From positions 1 to 64,000 of the forward strand of contig JAGZWV010000006.1 in NCBI GenBank assembly GCA_018378775.1: a stretch of DNA of 64,000 nucleotides. Direction: 5' to 3'. Position numbers and translations under genes: made by a program. Shown here in pieces: positions 8,031 to 17,165 of this stretch; within the stretch, counting starts at the first letter, position 1, and each line of letters opens with the position of its first letter. The notes beneath the pieces were generated by a model. It saw only the letters and a list, made by a program, of their open reading frames with translations. It was not told the DNA's origin and did not search any database. This DNA comes from Collinsella sp. Lineage in GTDB: Bacteria; Actinomycetota; Coriobacteriia; Coriobacteriales; Coriobacteriaceae.

Positions 8031-8714
8031 ATGGCTGAGAAAACGATTGATATCGCGTCGCCGATTCTGTCGCGCAACGAGCGCCTGGCAGATCAGCTGC
8101 GACAGCGATTTAAAGAGACAAACACCTATGTGATCAATGTGCTGTCGAGCCCCGGTTCGGGCAAGACCACCACGATCCTGGGCACCAACGAGCGCCTGCG
8201 CGACAAGGCTGGCCTGCGCTGTGCCGTCATCGAGGGCGATATTGCCTCGGATGTCGACGCCATCACCATGAAGGAAGCCGGCATGCCCGCCATCCAGATC
8301 AACACGGGTGGCCTGTGCCACCTCGAGGGCAACATGATCATGGAGGCCGTTGACGCGTTCGACCAGGCCGTCGGTCTGGAGAACATCGACGTCATCTTTA
8401 TCGAAAACGTGGGCAACTTGGTCTGCCCGGTCGACTTTGACCTGGGTGAGAACCTGTCCATCATGATTCTCTCGGTGCCCGAGGGCGACGACAAGCCCAT
8501 CAAGTACCCGGGCATCTTCCAGCACGCCGGCGCGCAGCTGCTCAATAAGGTCGACGTGGCCCCGGCTTTCGATTTTGACATGGATAGGTATACTAAGACA
8601 CTCGATGACCTCAATCCGCAGGCGCCGCGGTTTGCCGTGAGCGCGCGCAAGGGCGAGGGCATGGATGCCTGGTGCGATTGGCTCATCGGGCAGATCGAGC
8701 AAGCAAGGGCGTAA
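8031..8714 (+). CDS. hypB: Hydrogenase nickel incorporation GTPase HypB
   Basis: A 227-residue GTPase that works with HypA in nickel insertion. The P-loop SSPGSGKTT has Lys45; VIEGDIASDVDA and IFIENVGNLVCP are the family's metal and switch motifs, the Cys in NLVCP being the conserved metal ligand. The N-terminal histidine-rich nickel-storage stretch found in many HypB proteins is absent. ATG 8031 is chosen because AAGGAG (8017-8022) sits eight bases before it; a GTG at 8022 overlaps that site. Confidence 0.95.
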   Translation: MAEKTIDIASPILSRNERLADQLRQRFKETNTYVINVLSSPGSGKTTTILGTNERLRDKAGLRCAVIEGDIASDVDAITMKEAGMPAIQINTGGLCHLEGNMIMEAVDAFDQAVGLENIDVIFIENVGNLVCPVDFDLGENLSIMILSVPEGDDKPIKYPGIFQHAGAQLLNKVDVAPAFDFDMDRYTKTLDDLNPQAPRFAVSARKGEGMDAWCDWLIGQIEQARA

Positions 8715-8768
8715 ATCGGCCGCCATACGGGCGGGCGTAGCCGCAGAGACACGAGATAGGAGCCTCTT

Positions 8769-11348
8769 TTGAAGCTCATCATCGCCGAGAAAAATGACGC
8801 CGCGCGTCAGATTGCCGAGCGGCTGTCCACGGGTAAGCCCAAAAAGGACAAGGTGTACAACACCGCAATCTACCGTTTTGAGTGGAAGGGCGAGGAGTGC
8901 GTGACCATCGGCCTGGCTGGTCACATCCTTGCGCCCGATTTTTGCGACAGCGTGCTGTTCGATAAAAAGCTGGGCTGGTATTCGGTTACCGAGGACGGCG
9001 AGATGCTACCGGCCGACATGCCCGATGGCCTGGCACGCCCGCCCTACGACACCAAACGCAAGCCGTTTCTTGCCGACGGCATCTCCATCAAGGGCTGGAA
9101 GCTCGAGAGTCTGCCGTATCTCACCTGGGCACCCGTCATTAAGCTGCCGGCCGAGAAGGAACTCATCCGCTCGCTTAAGAACCTCGCCAAAAAGTCCGAC
9201 AGCGTCATCATCGCCACGGACTTCGATCGCGAGGGCGAGCTGATCGGTTCGGACGCCCTCAACAAGGTGCGCGAGGTGGCGCCCGACTTGCCGGTCGCTC
9301 GCGCCCAGTATTCTTCGTTTACCAAGGCCGAGATCACGCAGGCCTTCGATAACCTTGTCTCGCTCGACCAGAACCTGGCCGACGCCGGCGAGAGCCGTCA
9401 GCACATCGACCTCATTTGGGGTGCGGTGCTCACGCGCTACCTGACGCTCGCCAAGTTTGGCGGCTTTGGCAACGTGCGTTCCGCCGGCCGCGTGCAGACG
9501 CCGACGCTTGCCCTGGTGGTCGAGCGCGAACGCGAGCGCATGGCGTTTGTGCCCGAGGACTATTGGCAGATTCGCGGCATGGGCGCCGCGCAAGGCGCTG
9601 CCGAGGACGATCGCTTTAAGATCGCGCACAAGACGGCGCGCTTTACCGACAAGGATGCTGCTGAGACGGCGTACGGTCACGTTGACGGTGCCAAGACGGC
9701 AACCGTCGCCGCGGTGACCAAGCGCTCGCGCAAGCAGCAGCCGCCCACGCCGTTTGCGACCACCTCGCTGCAGGCTGCCGCCGCAGCCGAGGGTATCTCG
9801 CCTGCGCGTACCATGCGCATCGCCGAGTCCCTCTACATGGCGGGCCTCATCAGCTACCCGCGTGTCGACAATACCGTATACCCCGCGACGCTTGATCTGG
9901 GCGCTGTGGTGAGTGACCTTGCAAAGATCAACCCGGCGCTGGCGCCCGTGTGCAAAAAGGTCCTCGCCGGCCCCATGAAGCCCACGCGCGGCAAGGTCGA
10001 GACCACCGACCACCCGCCTATCTATCCCACGGGCGAGGGCGATCCGTCCACGCTCGACGGCGGCCAGCGCAAGCTCTACGACCTCATCGCCCGCCGCTTC
10101 CTAGCGACGCTTATGGGTCCCGCGACCATCGAAAACACTAAGCTCGAGCTCGACGTGAACGGCGAGTCGTTCGTGGCTTCGGGCGATGTGCTCGTGACCC
10201 CGGGTTTCCGCGAGGCGTACCCGTACGGACTCAAGCGCGACGAGCAGATGCCGCCGCTTGAGCAGGGCGATACGGTCGACGTATTCGACATTAAGCTCGA
10301 GGCCAAGCAGACCGAGCCGCCCGCGCGCTACAGCCAGGGCAAGCTCGTGCAGGAGATGGAGAAGCGCGGCCTGGGCACCAAGTCCACGCGCGCGAGCATC
10401 ATCGAGCGCCTGTACGCCGTGCGCTATCTCAAAAATGATCCCGTTGAGCCGAGCCAGCTGGGTATCGCCATCATCGATGCGCTGTCGCAGTTTGCCCCGC
10501 GCATCACGAGCCCCGATATGACCAGCGAGCTCGACGGCGACATGACCCGTGTGGAGCGCGGCGAGGATACCGAAGAGCATGTCGTGATGCACTCGCGCGC
10601 GCTGCTGGCTGGCGTGCTCGACGAGCTGCTCAAGCACACGCAGGAGCTGGGCGACGCCATCAGCGACGCCGTCACGGCCGATGCGCGCGTGGGAGCTTGC
10701 CCCAAGTGCGGCAAGGACCTGGTTATGAAGACGAGCGCCAAGACCCGTGGCAGCTTCATTGGCTGCATGGGCTGGCCCGACTGCGATGTGACCTATCCGG
10801 TGCCGAGCGGCGTCAAGGTGAGTCCGCTCGAGGGCGAGGCGGCCGTGTGCCCCGAGTGCGGCGCGCCGCGCATTAAATGCCAGCCGTTCCGTCAGAAGGC
10901 TTTCGAGATCTGCGTGAACCCCACGTGCCCCACCAACTACGAGCCCGACCTTAAGGTGGGCGAGTGCAAGGTGTGCGCCGAGGCCGGACGCCATGGCGAC
11001 CTGATCGCGCACAAGAGCGAGAAGAGCGGCAAGCGCTTTATCCGCTGCACCAACTACGATGACTGCGGCGTGAGCTATCCTCTGCCGGCGCGCGGTAAGC
11101 TCGAGGCGACGGGTGAGACCTGCCCCGAGTGCGGCGCTCCCATCGTGGTGGTCAACACGGCGCGCGGCCCGTGGCGCATCTGCGTGAACATGGACTGCCC
11201 GACCAAGGAGAAAAAGCCGGCCCGCGGCCGCAAGACCACGACCAAGGCGAGCACGGCAAAGAAGACCACGGCGGCCAAGAAGACGACGGCTAAGAAAGCC
11301 ACTGCCGCCAAGAAGACGACTACCAAAAAGACCGCTGCCGACAAGTAA
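8769..11348 (+). CDS. topA: Type IA DNA topoisomerase, archaeal-like
   Basis: An 859-residue enzyme that relaxes negative supercoils through a 5'-phosphotyrosine intermediate. The TOPRIM domain begins MKLIIAEKNDAARQIAERL and includes ATDFDREGELIG; the catalytic tyrosine is Tyr363 in MAGLISYPRVDNT. Four zinc-binding modules (CPKCG...C, CPECG...C, CKVC...C, CPECG...C) fill residues about 640-815, then a 45-residue Lys/Thr/Ala tail resembling histone H1. Start is TTG 8769, with AGGAG seven bases upstream. The catalytic domain resembles archaeal TopA more than the E. coli enzyme. Confidence 0.92.
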   Translation: MKLIIAEKNDAARQIAERLSTGKPKKDKVYNTAIYRFEWKGEECVTIGLAGHILAPDFCDSVLFDKKLGWYSVTEDGEMLPADMPDGLARPPYDTKRKPFLADGISIKGWKLESLPYLTWAPVIKLPAEKELIRSLKNLAKKSDSVIIATDFDREGELIGSDALNKVREVAPDLPVARAQYSSFTKAEITQAFDNLVSLDQNLADAGESRQHIDLIWGAVLTRYLTLAKFGGFGNVRSAGRVQTPTLALVVERERERMAFVPEDYWQIRGMGAAQGAAEDDRFKIAHKTARFTDKDAAETAYGHVDGAKTATVAAVTKRSRKQQPPTPFATTSLQAAAAAEGISPARTMRIAESLYMAGLISYPRVDNTVYPATLDLGAVVSDLAKINPALAPVCKKVLAGPMKPTRGKVETTDHPPIYPTGEGDPSTLDGGQRKLYDLIARRFLATLMGPATIENTKLELDVNGESFVASGDVLVTPGFREAYPYGLKRDEQMPPLEQGDTVDVFDIKLEAKQTEPPARYSQGKLVQEMEKRGLGTKSTRASIIERLYAVRYLKNDPVEPSQLGIAIIDALSQFAPRITSPDMTSELDGDMTRVERGEDTEEHVVMHSRALLAGVLDELLKHTQELGDAISDAVTADARVGACPKCGKDLVMKTSAKTRGSFIGCMGWPDCDVTYPVPSGVKVSPLEGEAAVCPECGAPRIKCQPFRQKAFEICVNPTCPTNYEPDLKVGECKVCAEAGRHGDLIAHKSEKSGKRFIRCTNYDDCGVSYPLPARGKLEATGETCPECGAPIVVVNTARGPWRICVNMDCPTKEKKPARGRKTTTKASTAKKTTAAKKTTAKKATAAKKTTTKKTAADK

Positions 11349-11381
11349 CCGAGCACATATCCGAGCACATATAGACGCGGC

Positions 11382-11419
11382 GGGGCCGGGCACGCAAATG
11401 CAAATGCGCGCCCGGCCCC
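11382..11419 (+). terminator. Terminator-like hairpin after topA
   Basis: GGGGCCGGGC pairs perfectly with GCCCGGCCCC across an 18-base loop; the T tail is weak (ACTTCT). A direct repeat GAGCACATAT lies just upstream. Confidence 0.65.
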
Positions 11420-11425
11420 ACTTCT

Positions 11426-11494
11426 AAGTTGCGGTGAAATAGGGACTGTTTTTGCTGGCAAAAGGCCTAATTAATCCCTATTTCACCGCAAGTT
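11426..11494. repeat. 69-nt hairpin repeat, copy 1
   Basis: Inverted arms begin AAGTTGCGGTGAAATAGGGA and the complement ends at 11,494. The element is exactly as long as copies at 12,564 and 62,795. This copy is the most diverged: its right arm lacks the CAG and carries CAAGTT instead of CAACTT. Confidence 0.8.
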
Positions 11495-11511
11495 TTGATC
11501 AGTTGTTGGGA

Positions 11512-12495
11512 TTACTTCACCTCGACGGGCTTGGCGCCGGGATAGCGGTCCTCAAAGTCCTGACGGTACTTGTTGCTGTTGGTTCCCGGCTCGTTGTCGC
11601 GTGCCAGCGGCGCCACGATTTCGTCCTTATGGTCCGCGGGCTTTGCGTACTTTAGGTTGATCTCCCAGGCATCGCAGATCGCGTCGATGCGGTTGTCCAG
11701 GTCGTCATACAGGGCAACGATGTCTTTCCAGGAACTGTAGTTCTTAGAGCTCATGGGGACATCCAGGTCCTCGACGATATCGTAGTACTGCTCGATGGTG
11801 TCTTCCGTGCGCTCGGCGACGTCGGCGAGATTTTGACGGGCGGTGCGATCTTCTGCCAGATAGCTGCCATTGAACGCCTCTGCGCAGGCACGGACCTGGC
11901 TATCGAGATCTTCGAGCAGATCGTAGTATTCGCTCAGGCGACGGTAGAGGTTCTGCTCGGAGAGCGTTGCTTCGCTGCCATCCTCGTCGTCATCGTCATC
12001 ATCGTCGTACAGGCTGTTGGGATCGCCGAGAGGCTTTAGGTCATCGTCGTCGACGTCATGGTGCAGCTTAGCTACCTCGGCAGTCGTCTGCGTGGCGGCG
12101 TTGTCGAAAGGCTTGATCACAAAGAAAACGACCAGGGCGATGATGATTGCCACCAGCACAACGATAACGGCGATAAGCGGCCCGGTGCCGCTCTTTTTGG
12201 GGGCGGGGGTCTGTGGCGAAGCGGGCGCGTATGCGGGAGCCGGCTCCTGTTGGGACGAGCCGCTCGCGACGGGTATGCGCTGCGTGGTCTCGACGGCCGC
12301 GGGGCCTGCGGCGGGGTCGGGGCGATAGGCGAGGGGGTCGTCCGCCTTGGCTTGCGGCGTATCGAGGGAGCCGGTCTGCTCAAACGCGGGTTGGCCATTG
12401 CTTGCGGTTGTCTGCTCAACGGGTGCACCGCATGAGGTGCAGAACTTGGCATCATCTGCAAGAAGCTTGCCGCACGAGGCACAATACCGAGACAT
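11512..12495 (-). CDS. Zinc-ribbon membrane protein of unknown function
   Basis: A 327-residue protein with an N-terminal zinc ribbon (YCASCGKLL...FCTSCGAPV), a Pro/Ala/Gln-rich linker, one transmembrane helix near residues 130-152 (LIAVIVVLVAIIIALVVFF), an acidic Asp-run and an extracytoplasmic helical region that resembles coiled coil. It is probably a membrane-anchored envelope protein with its ribbon in the cytoplasm. The start at 12,495 follows AAAGGAG. The gene is bracketed by two copies of the same 69-nt hairpin and is on the opposite strand to its neighbours. Function is not known. Confidence 0.75.
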   Translation of the reverse strand: MSRYCASCGKLLADDAKFCTSCGAPVEQTTASNGQPAFEQTGSLDTPQAKADDPLAYRPDPAAGPAAVETTQRIPVASGSSQQEPAPAYAPASPQTPAPKKSGTGPLIAVIVVLVAIIIALVVFFVIKPFDNAATQTTAEVAKLHHDVDDDDLKPLGDPNSLYDDDDDDDEDGSEATLSEQNLYRRLSEYYDLLEDLDSQVRACAEAFNGSYLAEDRTARQNLADVAERTEDTIEQYYDIVEDLDVPMSSKNYSSWKDIVALYDDLDNRIDAICDAWEINLKYAKPADHKDEIVAPLARDNEPGTNSNKYRQDFEDRYPGAKPVEVK

Positions 12496-12563
12496 TGCCA
12501 CTCCTTTCGCCACATTTCAATGCAATACGACGATTATACCCAGCGTCCAAAATTCCCCATCAT

Positions 12564-12632
12564 AAGTTGCGGTGAAATAGGGACTGTTTGGCGGTCTCAG
12601 AGCTTCAATCAGTCCCTATTTCACCGCAACTT
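12564..12632. repeat. 69-nt hairpin repeat, copy 2
   Basis: Perfect 23-bp inverted arms (12,564-12,586 and 12,610-12,632), starting AAGTTGCGGTGAAATAGG, enclose a 23-base loop that differs from the other copies. Confidence 0.85.
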
Positions 12633-12741
12633 CGGGGATGCCTCGATGGCTAGGTTGGATTTGGGACGCGCCGAGCACTGGGGTATCATGGCTTGGTTGA
12701 TATATCTGCATTTACGCGCCTTGTAGGAAGGGGCTGCGCCC

Positions 12742-13425
12742 ATGGCTTTTGTGCCCGCTCAACATAGCTTCATTACGCTCGAGGGTGTCGATGGCGCCGG
12801 TAAATCTACGCAGGCGCGCCTGCTTGCCCGTGCGCTCGAGCTCGCTGGCTACCAGGTTGTGAGCCTGCGCGAGCCGGGCGGTACCGCCATCAGCGAAAAG
12901 ATCCGTGCTCTGCTGCTCGACCCCGCCAATACGGCGATGGGCGACACTTGTGAGCTGCTGCTGTATGAGGCCGCCCGTGCCCAGCTGGTGCATGAGGTTA
13001 TCGCGCCCGCCCTCGCGGCCGGCAAGGTGGTCCTGTGCGACCGCTTCTACGATTCCACGACCTGCTATCAGGCGTTTGCCGACGGCCTCGATCGTCAGAT
13101 GGTGCGCGATGCCAACAACCTGGCCGTCGCGGGTACGCACCCGGCGCTCACACTCGTCTACCACATCACGCCCGAGCAGGCGGCGCTGCGCATGGCAGCC
13201 CGTGGTGCGGCAGATCGCATGGAGGCTAAGGGCATGGCCTTCCAAGAGCGCGTCTACCAGGGATTTTGCGCCATTGCCGCCGAGGAACCAAACCGCGTAA
13301 AGCTCATCGACGCAACCGCGTCCATCGAGGAAGTCTTCGCGCAGACGGTCGAGCGGGTTCGCGCCTACGGCCTCGACATTTCCCAGGACGCCGTCACCGC
13401 TGCGCTTGCCCAGGAGGCCGAGTAG
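12742..13425 (+). CDS. tmk: Thymidylate kinase
   Basis: A 227-residue kinase converting dTMP to dTDP. The P-loop GVDGAGKST has Lys21; the DRF motif (CDRFYDSTTCYQ) and LID region (RGAADRMEAKG) are in place. Length is slightly above the usual 205-215. ATG 12742 follows GAAGGGG. It leads a tmk-holB-ricT operon, an order conserved in many Gram-positive bacteria. Confidence 0.95.
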   Translation: MAFVPAQHSFITLEGVDGAGKSTQARLLARALELAGYQVVSLREPGGTAISEKIRALLLDPANTAMGDTCELLLYEAARAQLVHEVIAPALAAGKVVLCDRFYDSTTCYQAFADGLDRQMVRDANNLAVAGTHPALTLVYHITPEQAALRMAARGAADRMEAKGMAFQERVYQGFCAIAAEEPNRVKLIDATASIEEVFAQTVERVRAYGLDISQDAVTAALAQEAE

Positions 13426-13426
13426 C

Positions 13427-14554
13427 ATGGCCCCCGCTCAGGCAAGTCTGCTGGCCAAGCTCGACACCCAAGAGCGCGTGCGCGACTTTTTGACCAATGC
13501 CGTCGCCAGCGGTCGCGCATCGCACGCCTACCTGTTTTTGGGCGCGCCCGGCGCGGGCAAGCTCGACGCCGCGTGGGCGCTCGCCCAAGCCTTCCTGTGC
13601 GAGCAGGATGGCTGCGGCTCATGCGACAGTTGTGTGCGCGTTGCTCGCCATACGCACCCCGACGTGCACTATTACACGCCCGAGAGCGCCACGGGCTACC
13701 TCATTGCCCAGACCCGCGAGCTGCTCGACGACGTGCCGCTGGCACCCATCCGCGCCAAGGCCAAGGTCTACATCATCGACCGTGCCGAGCAGCTGCGCGC
13801 CAACACCGCCAACGCGCTGCTCAAGACACTCGAGGAGCCGCCCGAGGGCGTTATGTTTATCTTGTTGGGCACCTCGGCAGACGTGATGTTGCCCACCATC
13901 GTGAGCCGCTGCCAGTGCGTGCCGTTTCGGCTGGTATCGCCCGCCGTCGCCGCGCAGGCCGTGAGCCGCGCCACCGGTCAGGACCCCGCGCGTTGCCGCA
14001 TGGCCGTCGCCGTGGCGGGAAGCCCCACGCGTGGCATCGAGTTCCTCAAGAGCGCCGAGCGCCAGGACGCCCGCCGTCAGATGGTTCGCGCCATCGATTC
14101 GCTCATCGCCGCCGACGAGGCCGACGTGCTCAGCCGTGCCAAGTCACTCATCGTCGCCGTTAAGGCGCCGCTCGCCGAGGTCAAGTCCACGCAGGAAAAG
14201 GTGCTCGAGCAAAACGCCGACTACCTGTCGCGTGGAGCATTGAAGCAGCTTGAGGACCGCAACAAGCGCGAACTCAACGCGCGCGAGCGTTCGGGTATTA
14301 TGGAAGCGCTGGCGAGCGCGCGGACGCTCATGCGCGACGTGCTGCTGACGCTTCAGGACGAGGCGGCAGACGTTGTGAACGAGGACGTGCGCGACACGAT
14401 CGGGCGGCTTGCCGCCGCGACGAATGTTGCGGGTGCCACGCGGGCGCTCGAGGCGGTCGCAACCGCCGAGCGCAACATCGCCAGAAACGTTACTCCCCAG
14501 CTGGCCATCGAGGTCATGCTGTTCGATATCAGGAAGGCACTGAAATGCCGTTAG
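13427..14554 (+). CDS. holB: DNA polymerase III delta' subunit
   Basis: A 375-residue clamp-loader subunit. The P-loop-like GAPGAGKLD (Lys45), four cysteines at 58, 63, 66 and 69 forming the zinc module, the AEQLRANTANALLKTLEEPP helix and SRCQ motif identify the AAA+ clamp-loader family. ATG 13427 starts one base after the tmk stop and uses AGGAGG inside tmk; an earlier in-frame start would overlap tmk. Its 3' end overlaps ricT by ten bases, so the three genes are translationally coupled. Confidence 0.92.
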   Translation: MAPAQASLLAKLDTQERVRDFLTNAVASGRASHAYLFLGAPGAGKLDAAWALAQAFLCEQDGCGSCDSCVRVARHTHPDVHYYTPESATGYLIAQTRELLDDVPLAPIRAKAKVYIIDRAEQLRANTANALLKTLEEPPEGVMFILLGTSADVMLPTIVSRCQCVPFRLVSPAVAAQAVSRATGQDPARCRMAVAVAGSPTRGIEFLKSAERQDARRQMVRAIDSLIAADEADVLSRAKSLIVAVKAPLAEVKSTQEKVLEQNADYLSRGALKQLEDRNKRELNARERSGIMEALASARTLMRDVLLTLQDEAADVVNEDVRDTIGRLAAATNVAGATRALEAVATAERNIARNVTPQLAIEVMLFDIRKALKCR

Positions 14555-16245
14555 TCGTACCCGTTAAGTTTACCTACGCCTCGCGCGACCTGTGGTTCGA
14601 TCCGCAGGATCTGGATATCCTCGAGGCCGATTATGCCATTTGCTCCACCGAGCGCGGAACCGAGATTGGCCTGGTCACGGCCGATCCCTTTGAGGTGCCG
14701 CAAGACGAGATCGGTCAGCCGCTCAAGCCCGTGCTGCGCGTGGCGAGCGACATCGACCTGCAGCTTGCCGATGATCTGGCCATCCAGGGTGACGAGGCCA
14801 TGGTCGATTTCCGTCGCCTGGTCAAGGAGCTCGACCTCGAGATGAAGCCGGTCGGCGTCGAGTACCTGTTTGGCGGCGAGAAGGCCGTGTTCTACTTTGC
14901 GGCCGAGGAGCGCGTCGATTTTCGCCAGCTCGTCAAGGATCTGTCCTCGACGCTGCACATTCGCGTCGACATGCGCCAGATCGGCGTGCGCGACGAGACC
15001 CGCCTGGTGGGCGGCTATGCCCAGTGCGGACAGGAACTCTGCTGCACGCGCTTTGGCGGACAGTTTGAGCCCGTCTCGATTCGCATGGCAAAAGAGCAAG
15101 ACCTGCCGCTCAATTCCTCCAAGATCAGCGGCGTGTGCGGTCGTCTGATGTGCTGCCTGCGCTACGAGTTCGAGGCCTACAAGGACTTTAAGAGCCGTGC
15201 GCCCAAAAAGAAGACGCTCATCGATACGCCGCTTGGCAAGGCGCGTATCCAGGAGTATGACACGCCGCGTGAGCAGCTGGTGCTGCGCCTGGAGAACGGC
15301 AAAGTCTTTAAGGTCAACCTAGCCGATATGACGTGCTCGGAGGGCTGCAAAAAGAAGGCCGCCGAGCAGGGCTGCAACTGCCGCCCCGACTGCGTGACGC
15401 GCGACGTGCTCGAGCGCATCGAGTCGCCCGAGATGCGCCTGGCGCTCATGGAGCTCGATCGCGAAAACGGCGTCGATGTGGGCGATGGCCTGTCGAGTGC
15501 CGACCGTCTGGCCGGCACGTCGATGCCCAAGCGCCGTCGTCGCGATGCTGAATCCGATGCTCGCGCCGGTCAGGGTCAGGGCGAGGGCCGTGGCCGCGGA
15601 AAAGGCCGCGGTAAGGCCGAGACACCCGAGGCCGAGGGGGCGGCCGATGGCCGTCGCCGTCGCAAGCGCGCGGGCTCGGGCGATGCTACCGAGGTTGCAG
15701 CCGCGGGCAAGAACGCCTCTCGCGAGCGCGAGGTTCAGCAGCCCCAGCAGCAGAATCGCGGCGGCGGCATGAACCCCACACGTCGCCGCCGCCGTCATCT
15801 GTCGAGCGAGGAGCGCGAGGACGCCTTCCGCTCCGCAGCTGCTCGCGAGGCCGGTGCCGCTTCCAAGGGCGCCTCGGCCTCCGATGCGCCTGTCGACAAG
15901 AGCGGCAAGTCACGTGGCGAGGAGGAGCGCGCGCCGCGTCCGCGCCGTCGCCATTCCTCGGGCGCGCAACAGAAGCCCTCAGTGCCCTCCGTGGCCGATC
16001 AGGTCTCGGATGGCGAGGTCAAGGTCACGCGCCGTCGTCCCGGGGATGGCGGGGGAGCGGCTGCCAAGGCTTCGCGTGGCGCCGCTCGCGACGAGCGCGA
16101 GCCGCGCGAGAATCGCGGTGGCGAGGGCTCGGCCGACCAGGGTCAAAAGCGCCGTCGCCGTCGTCGTTCCCGCAAGCCGCGCCAGGATGGTGGCGAGGGC
16201 TCGACCCCGTCTTCGTCCGCACCACAACCGCCCGCCGGCGAATAA
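14545..16245 (+). CDS. ricT: PSP1-domain protein RicT (YaaT family)
   Basis: A 566-residue protein. The first 300 residues form the PSP1/RicT domain, with the cysteine clusters QCGQELCCTRFGG and SGVCGRLMCCLRYE that in B. subtilis RicT bind iron-sulfur clusters in the RicAFT complex affecting RNase Y. RicA and RicF are not seen here. The remaining 250 residues are a low-complexity Arg/Lys/Gly/Glu tail with repeated RRRRR-type blocks, about doubling the usual length of 275; it may bind RNA or ribosomes. ATG 14545 lies inside the end of holB. Confidence 0.88.
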   Translation: MPLVVPVKFTYASRDLWFDPQDLDILEADYAICSTERGTEIGLVTADPFEVPQDEIGQPLKPVLRVASDIDLQLADDLAIQGDEAMVDFRRLVKELDLEMKPVGVEYLFGGEKAVFYFAAEERVDFRQLVKDLSSTLHIRVDMRQIGVRDETRLVGGYAQCGQELCCTRFGGQFEPVSIRMAKEQDLPLNSSKISGVCGRLMCCLRYEFEAYKDFKSRAPKKKTLIDTPLGKARIQEYDTPREQLVLRLENGKVFKVNLADMTCSEGCKKKAAEQGCNCRPDCVTRDVLERIESPEMRLALMELDRENGVDVGDGLSSADRLAGTSMPKRRRRDAESDARAGQGQGEGRGRGKGRGKAETPEAEGAADGRRRRKRAGSGDATEVAAAGKNASREREVQQPQQQNRGGGMNPTRRRRRHLSSEEREDAFRSAAAREAGAASKGASASDAPVDKSGKSRGEEERAPRPRRRHSSGAQQKPSVPSVADQVSDGEVKVTRRRPGDGGGAAAKASRGAARDEREPRENRGGEGSADQGQKRRRRRRSRKPRQDGGEGSTPSSSAPQPPAGE

Positions 16246-16310
16246 CGCCCGCGAGCGGATTTAACCTGCCTTGCCCCGAGCGCATCGGGGTATCATAGCG
16301 CCGAATCAAC

Positions 16311-16342
16311 AACCCTCCCTGCGATCGAGCGTAGGGAGGGTT
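16311..16342 (+). promoter_or_regulatory. Hairpin covering the comF ribosome site
   Basis: AACCCTCCCT pairs perfectly with AGGGAGGGTT (16,333-16,342) around a 12-base loop. The right arm contains the GGGAGGG that serves as the ribosome binding site for TTG 16348, so the hairpin should mask translation initiation. It could alternatively be a weak terminator of the ricT operon (tail GTGTCTT). A smaller stem CCCCGA/TCGGGG lies at 16,274-16,290. Confidence 0.6.
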
Positions 16343-16347
16343 GTGTC

Positions 16348-17154
16348 TTGAAGAGCCATCTGAACATATTGAGCCGTCTGCAGAGTGCCGGTGCCCTACC
16401 GTTTGCGGACGAATTGCTACCGTTTGCCGAGCGCGCGACGTACGAGGCGCTCGAGGCATTGTCGCCAACACGATGTGCCGGCTGCGAGCGCGCCGGTGCG
16501 CTTATTTGCCAAGACTGCCTGGCCGCGCTCACGCTCATCGACCCACGTCATAGCTGCACCCGATGTGGCGCCCCGTTTGGGGATTTGCTGTGCACTGAGT
16601 GTTCGGTCGAGGGCACGTCTTCGGCAATGGCGGAGGCGCTCGACCGCTGCCTGGCGTGCGCCGTCTATGCGCATCCGCTGCCGCGCATCATTAAAGCGTA
16701 CAAGGATGCGGGCGAGCGACGTCTGGCTCCGTATCTGGCGGAGCTGCTCTACGACACCGCCCTGCATGCCCAGGTCGTAGCTCCCGATCGCTACGGAGGC
16801 GTGCTTTCCGGTGCGGATGCGGTGGTGTTTGTGCCTGCGACGGCGGCAGCGTTTCGGCGGCGTGGTTTTGATCATATGGAGGCTATTGCGCGCCCATTTT
16901 GCGAGCTGTCGGGTGTTCCTCTGCTCGATGCTCTCGTCAAGTACGGGCATGGCGACCAGCGCGAACTCGGTCGTGAGGAGCGCCGCGAGCGTGCCCGAGG
17001 TATGTACGAGACGGTTGAGGACGTGCACGGCCGCCGCTTGCTGCTTATCGACGACGTTATCACCACGGGTGCGACGATGGCAGCGGCTTCGGCGGAACTC
17101 AAGCGCGCCGGTGCCACGGCCGTTGATGGCCTCGCTATCGCACGCGTTTGGTAG
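16348..17154 (+). CDS. comF: ComF family phosphoribosyltransferase-like protein
   Basis: A 268-residue protein of the ComFC/GntX family, linked to DNA uptake in competent bacteria. Two zinc-binding pairs are seen near the N-terminus (CAGCERAGALICQDC, then CTRCG...CTEC), and the PRPP-binding loop LLLIDDVITTGATM has Asp235-Asp236. Start TTG 16348 is weak and its ribosome site lies in a hairpin. No comFA helicase is adjacent. In several Gram-positive genomes comFC lies just before raiA/hpf; here hpf is 3.2 kb downstream. Confidence 0.88.
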   Translation: MKSHLNILSRLQSAGALPFADELLPFAERATYEALEALSPTRCAGCERAGALICQDCLAALTLIDPRHSCTRCGAPFGDLLCTECSVEGTSSAMAEALDRCLACAVYAHPLPRIIKAYKDAGERRLAPYLAELLYDTALHAQVVAPDRYGGVLSGADAVVFVPATAAAFRRRGFDHMEAIARPFCELSGVPLLDALVKYGHGDQRELGREERRERARGMYETVEDVHGRRLLLIDDVITTGATMAAASAELKRAGATAVDGLAIARVW

Positions 17155-17165
17155 GGGTGGTTCAG

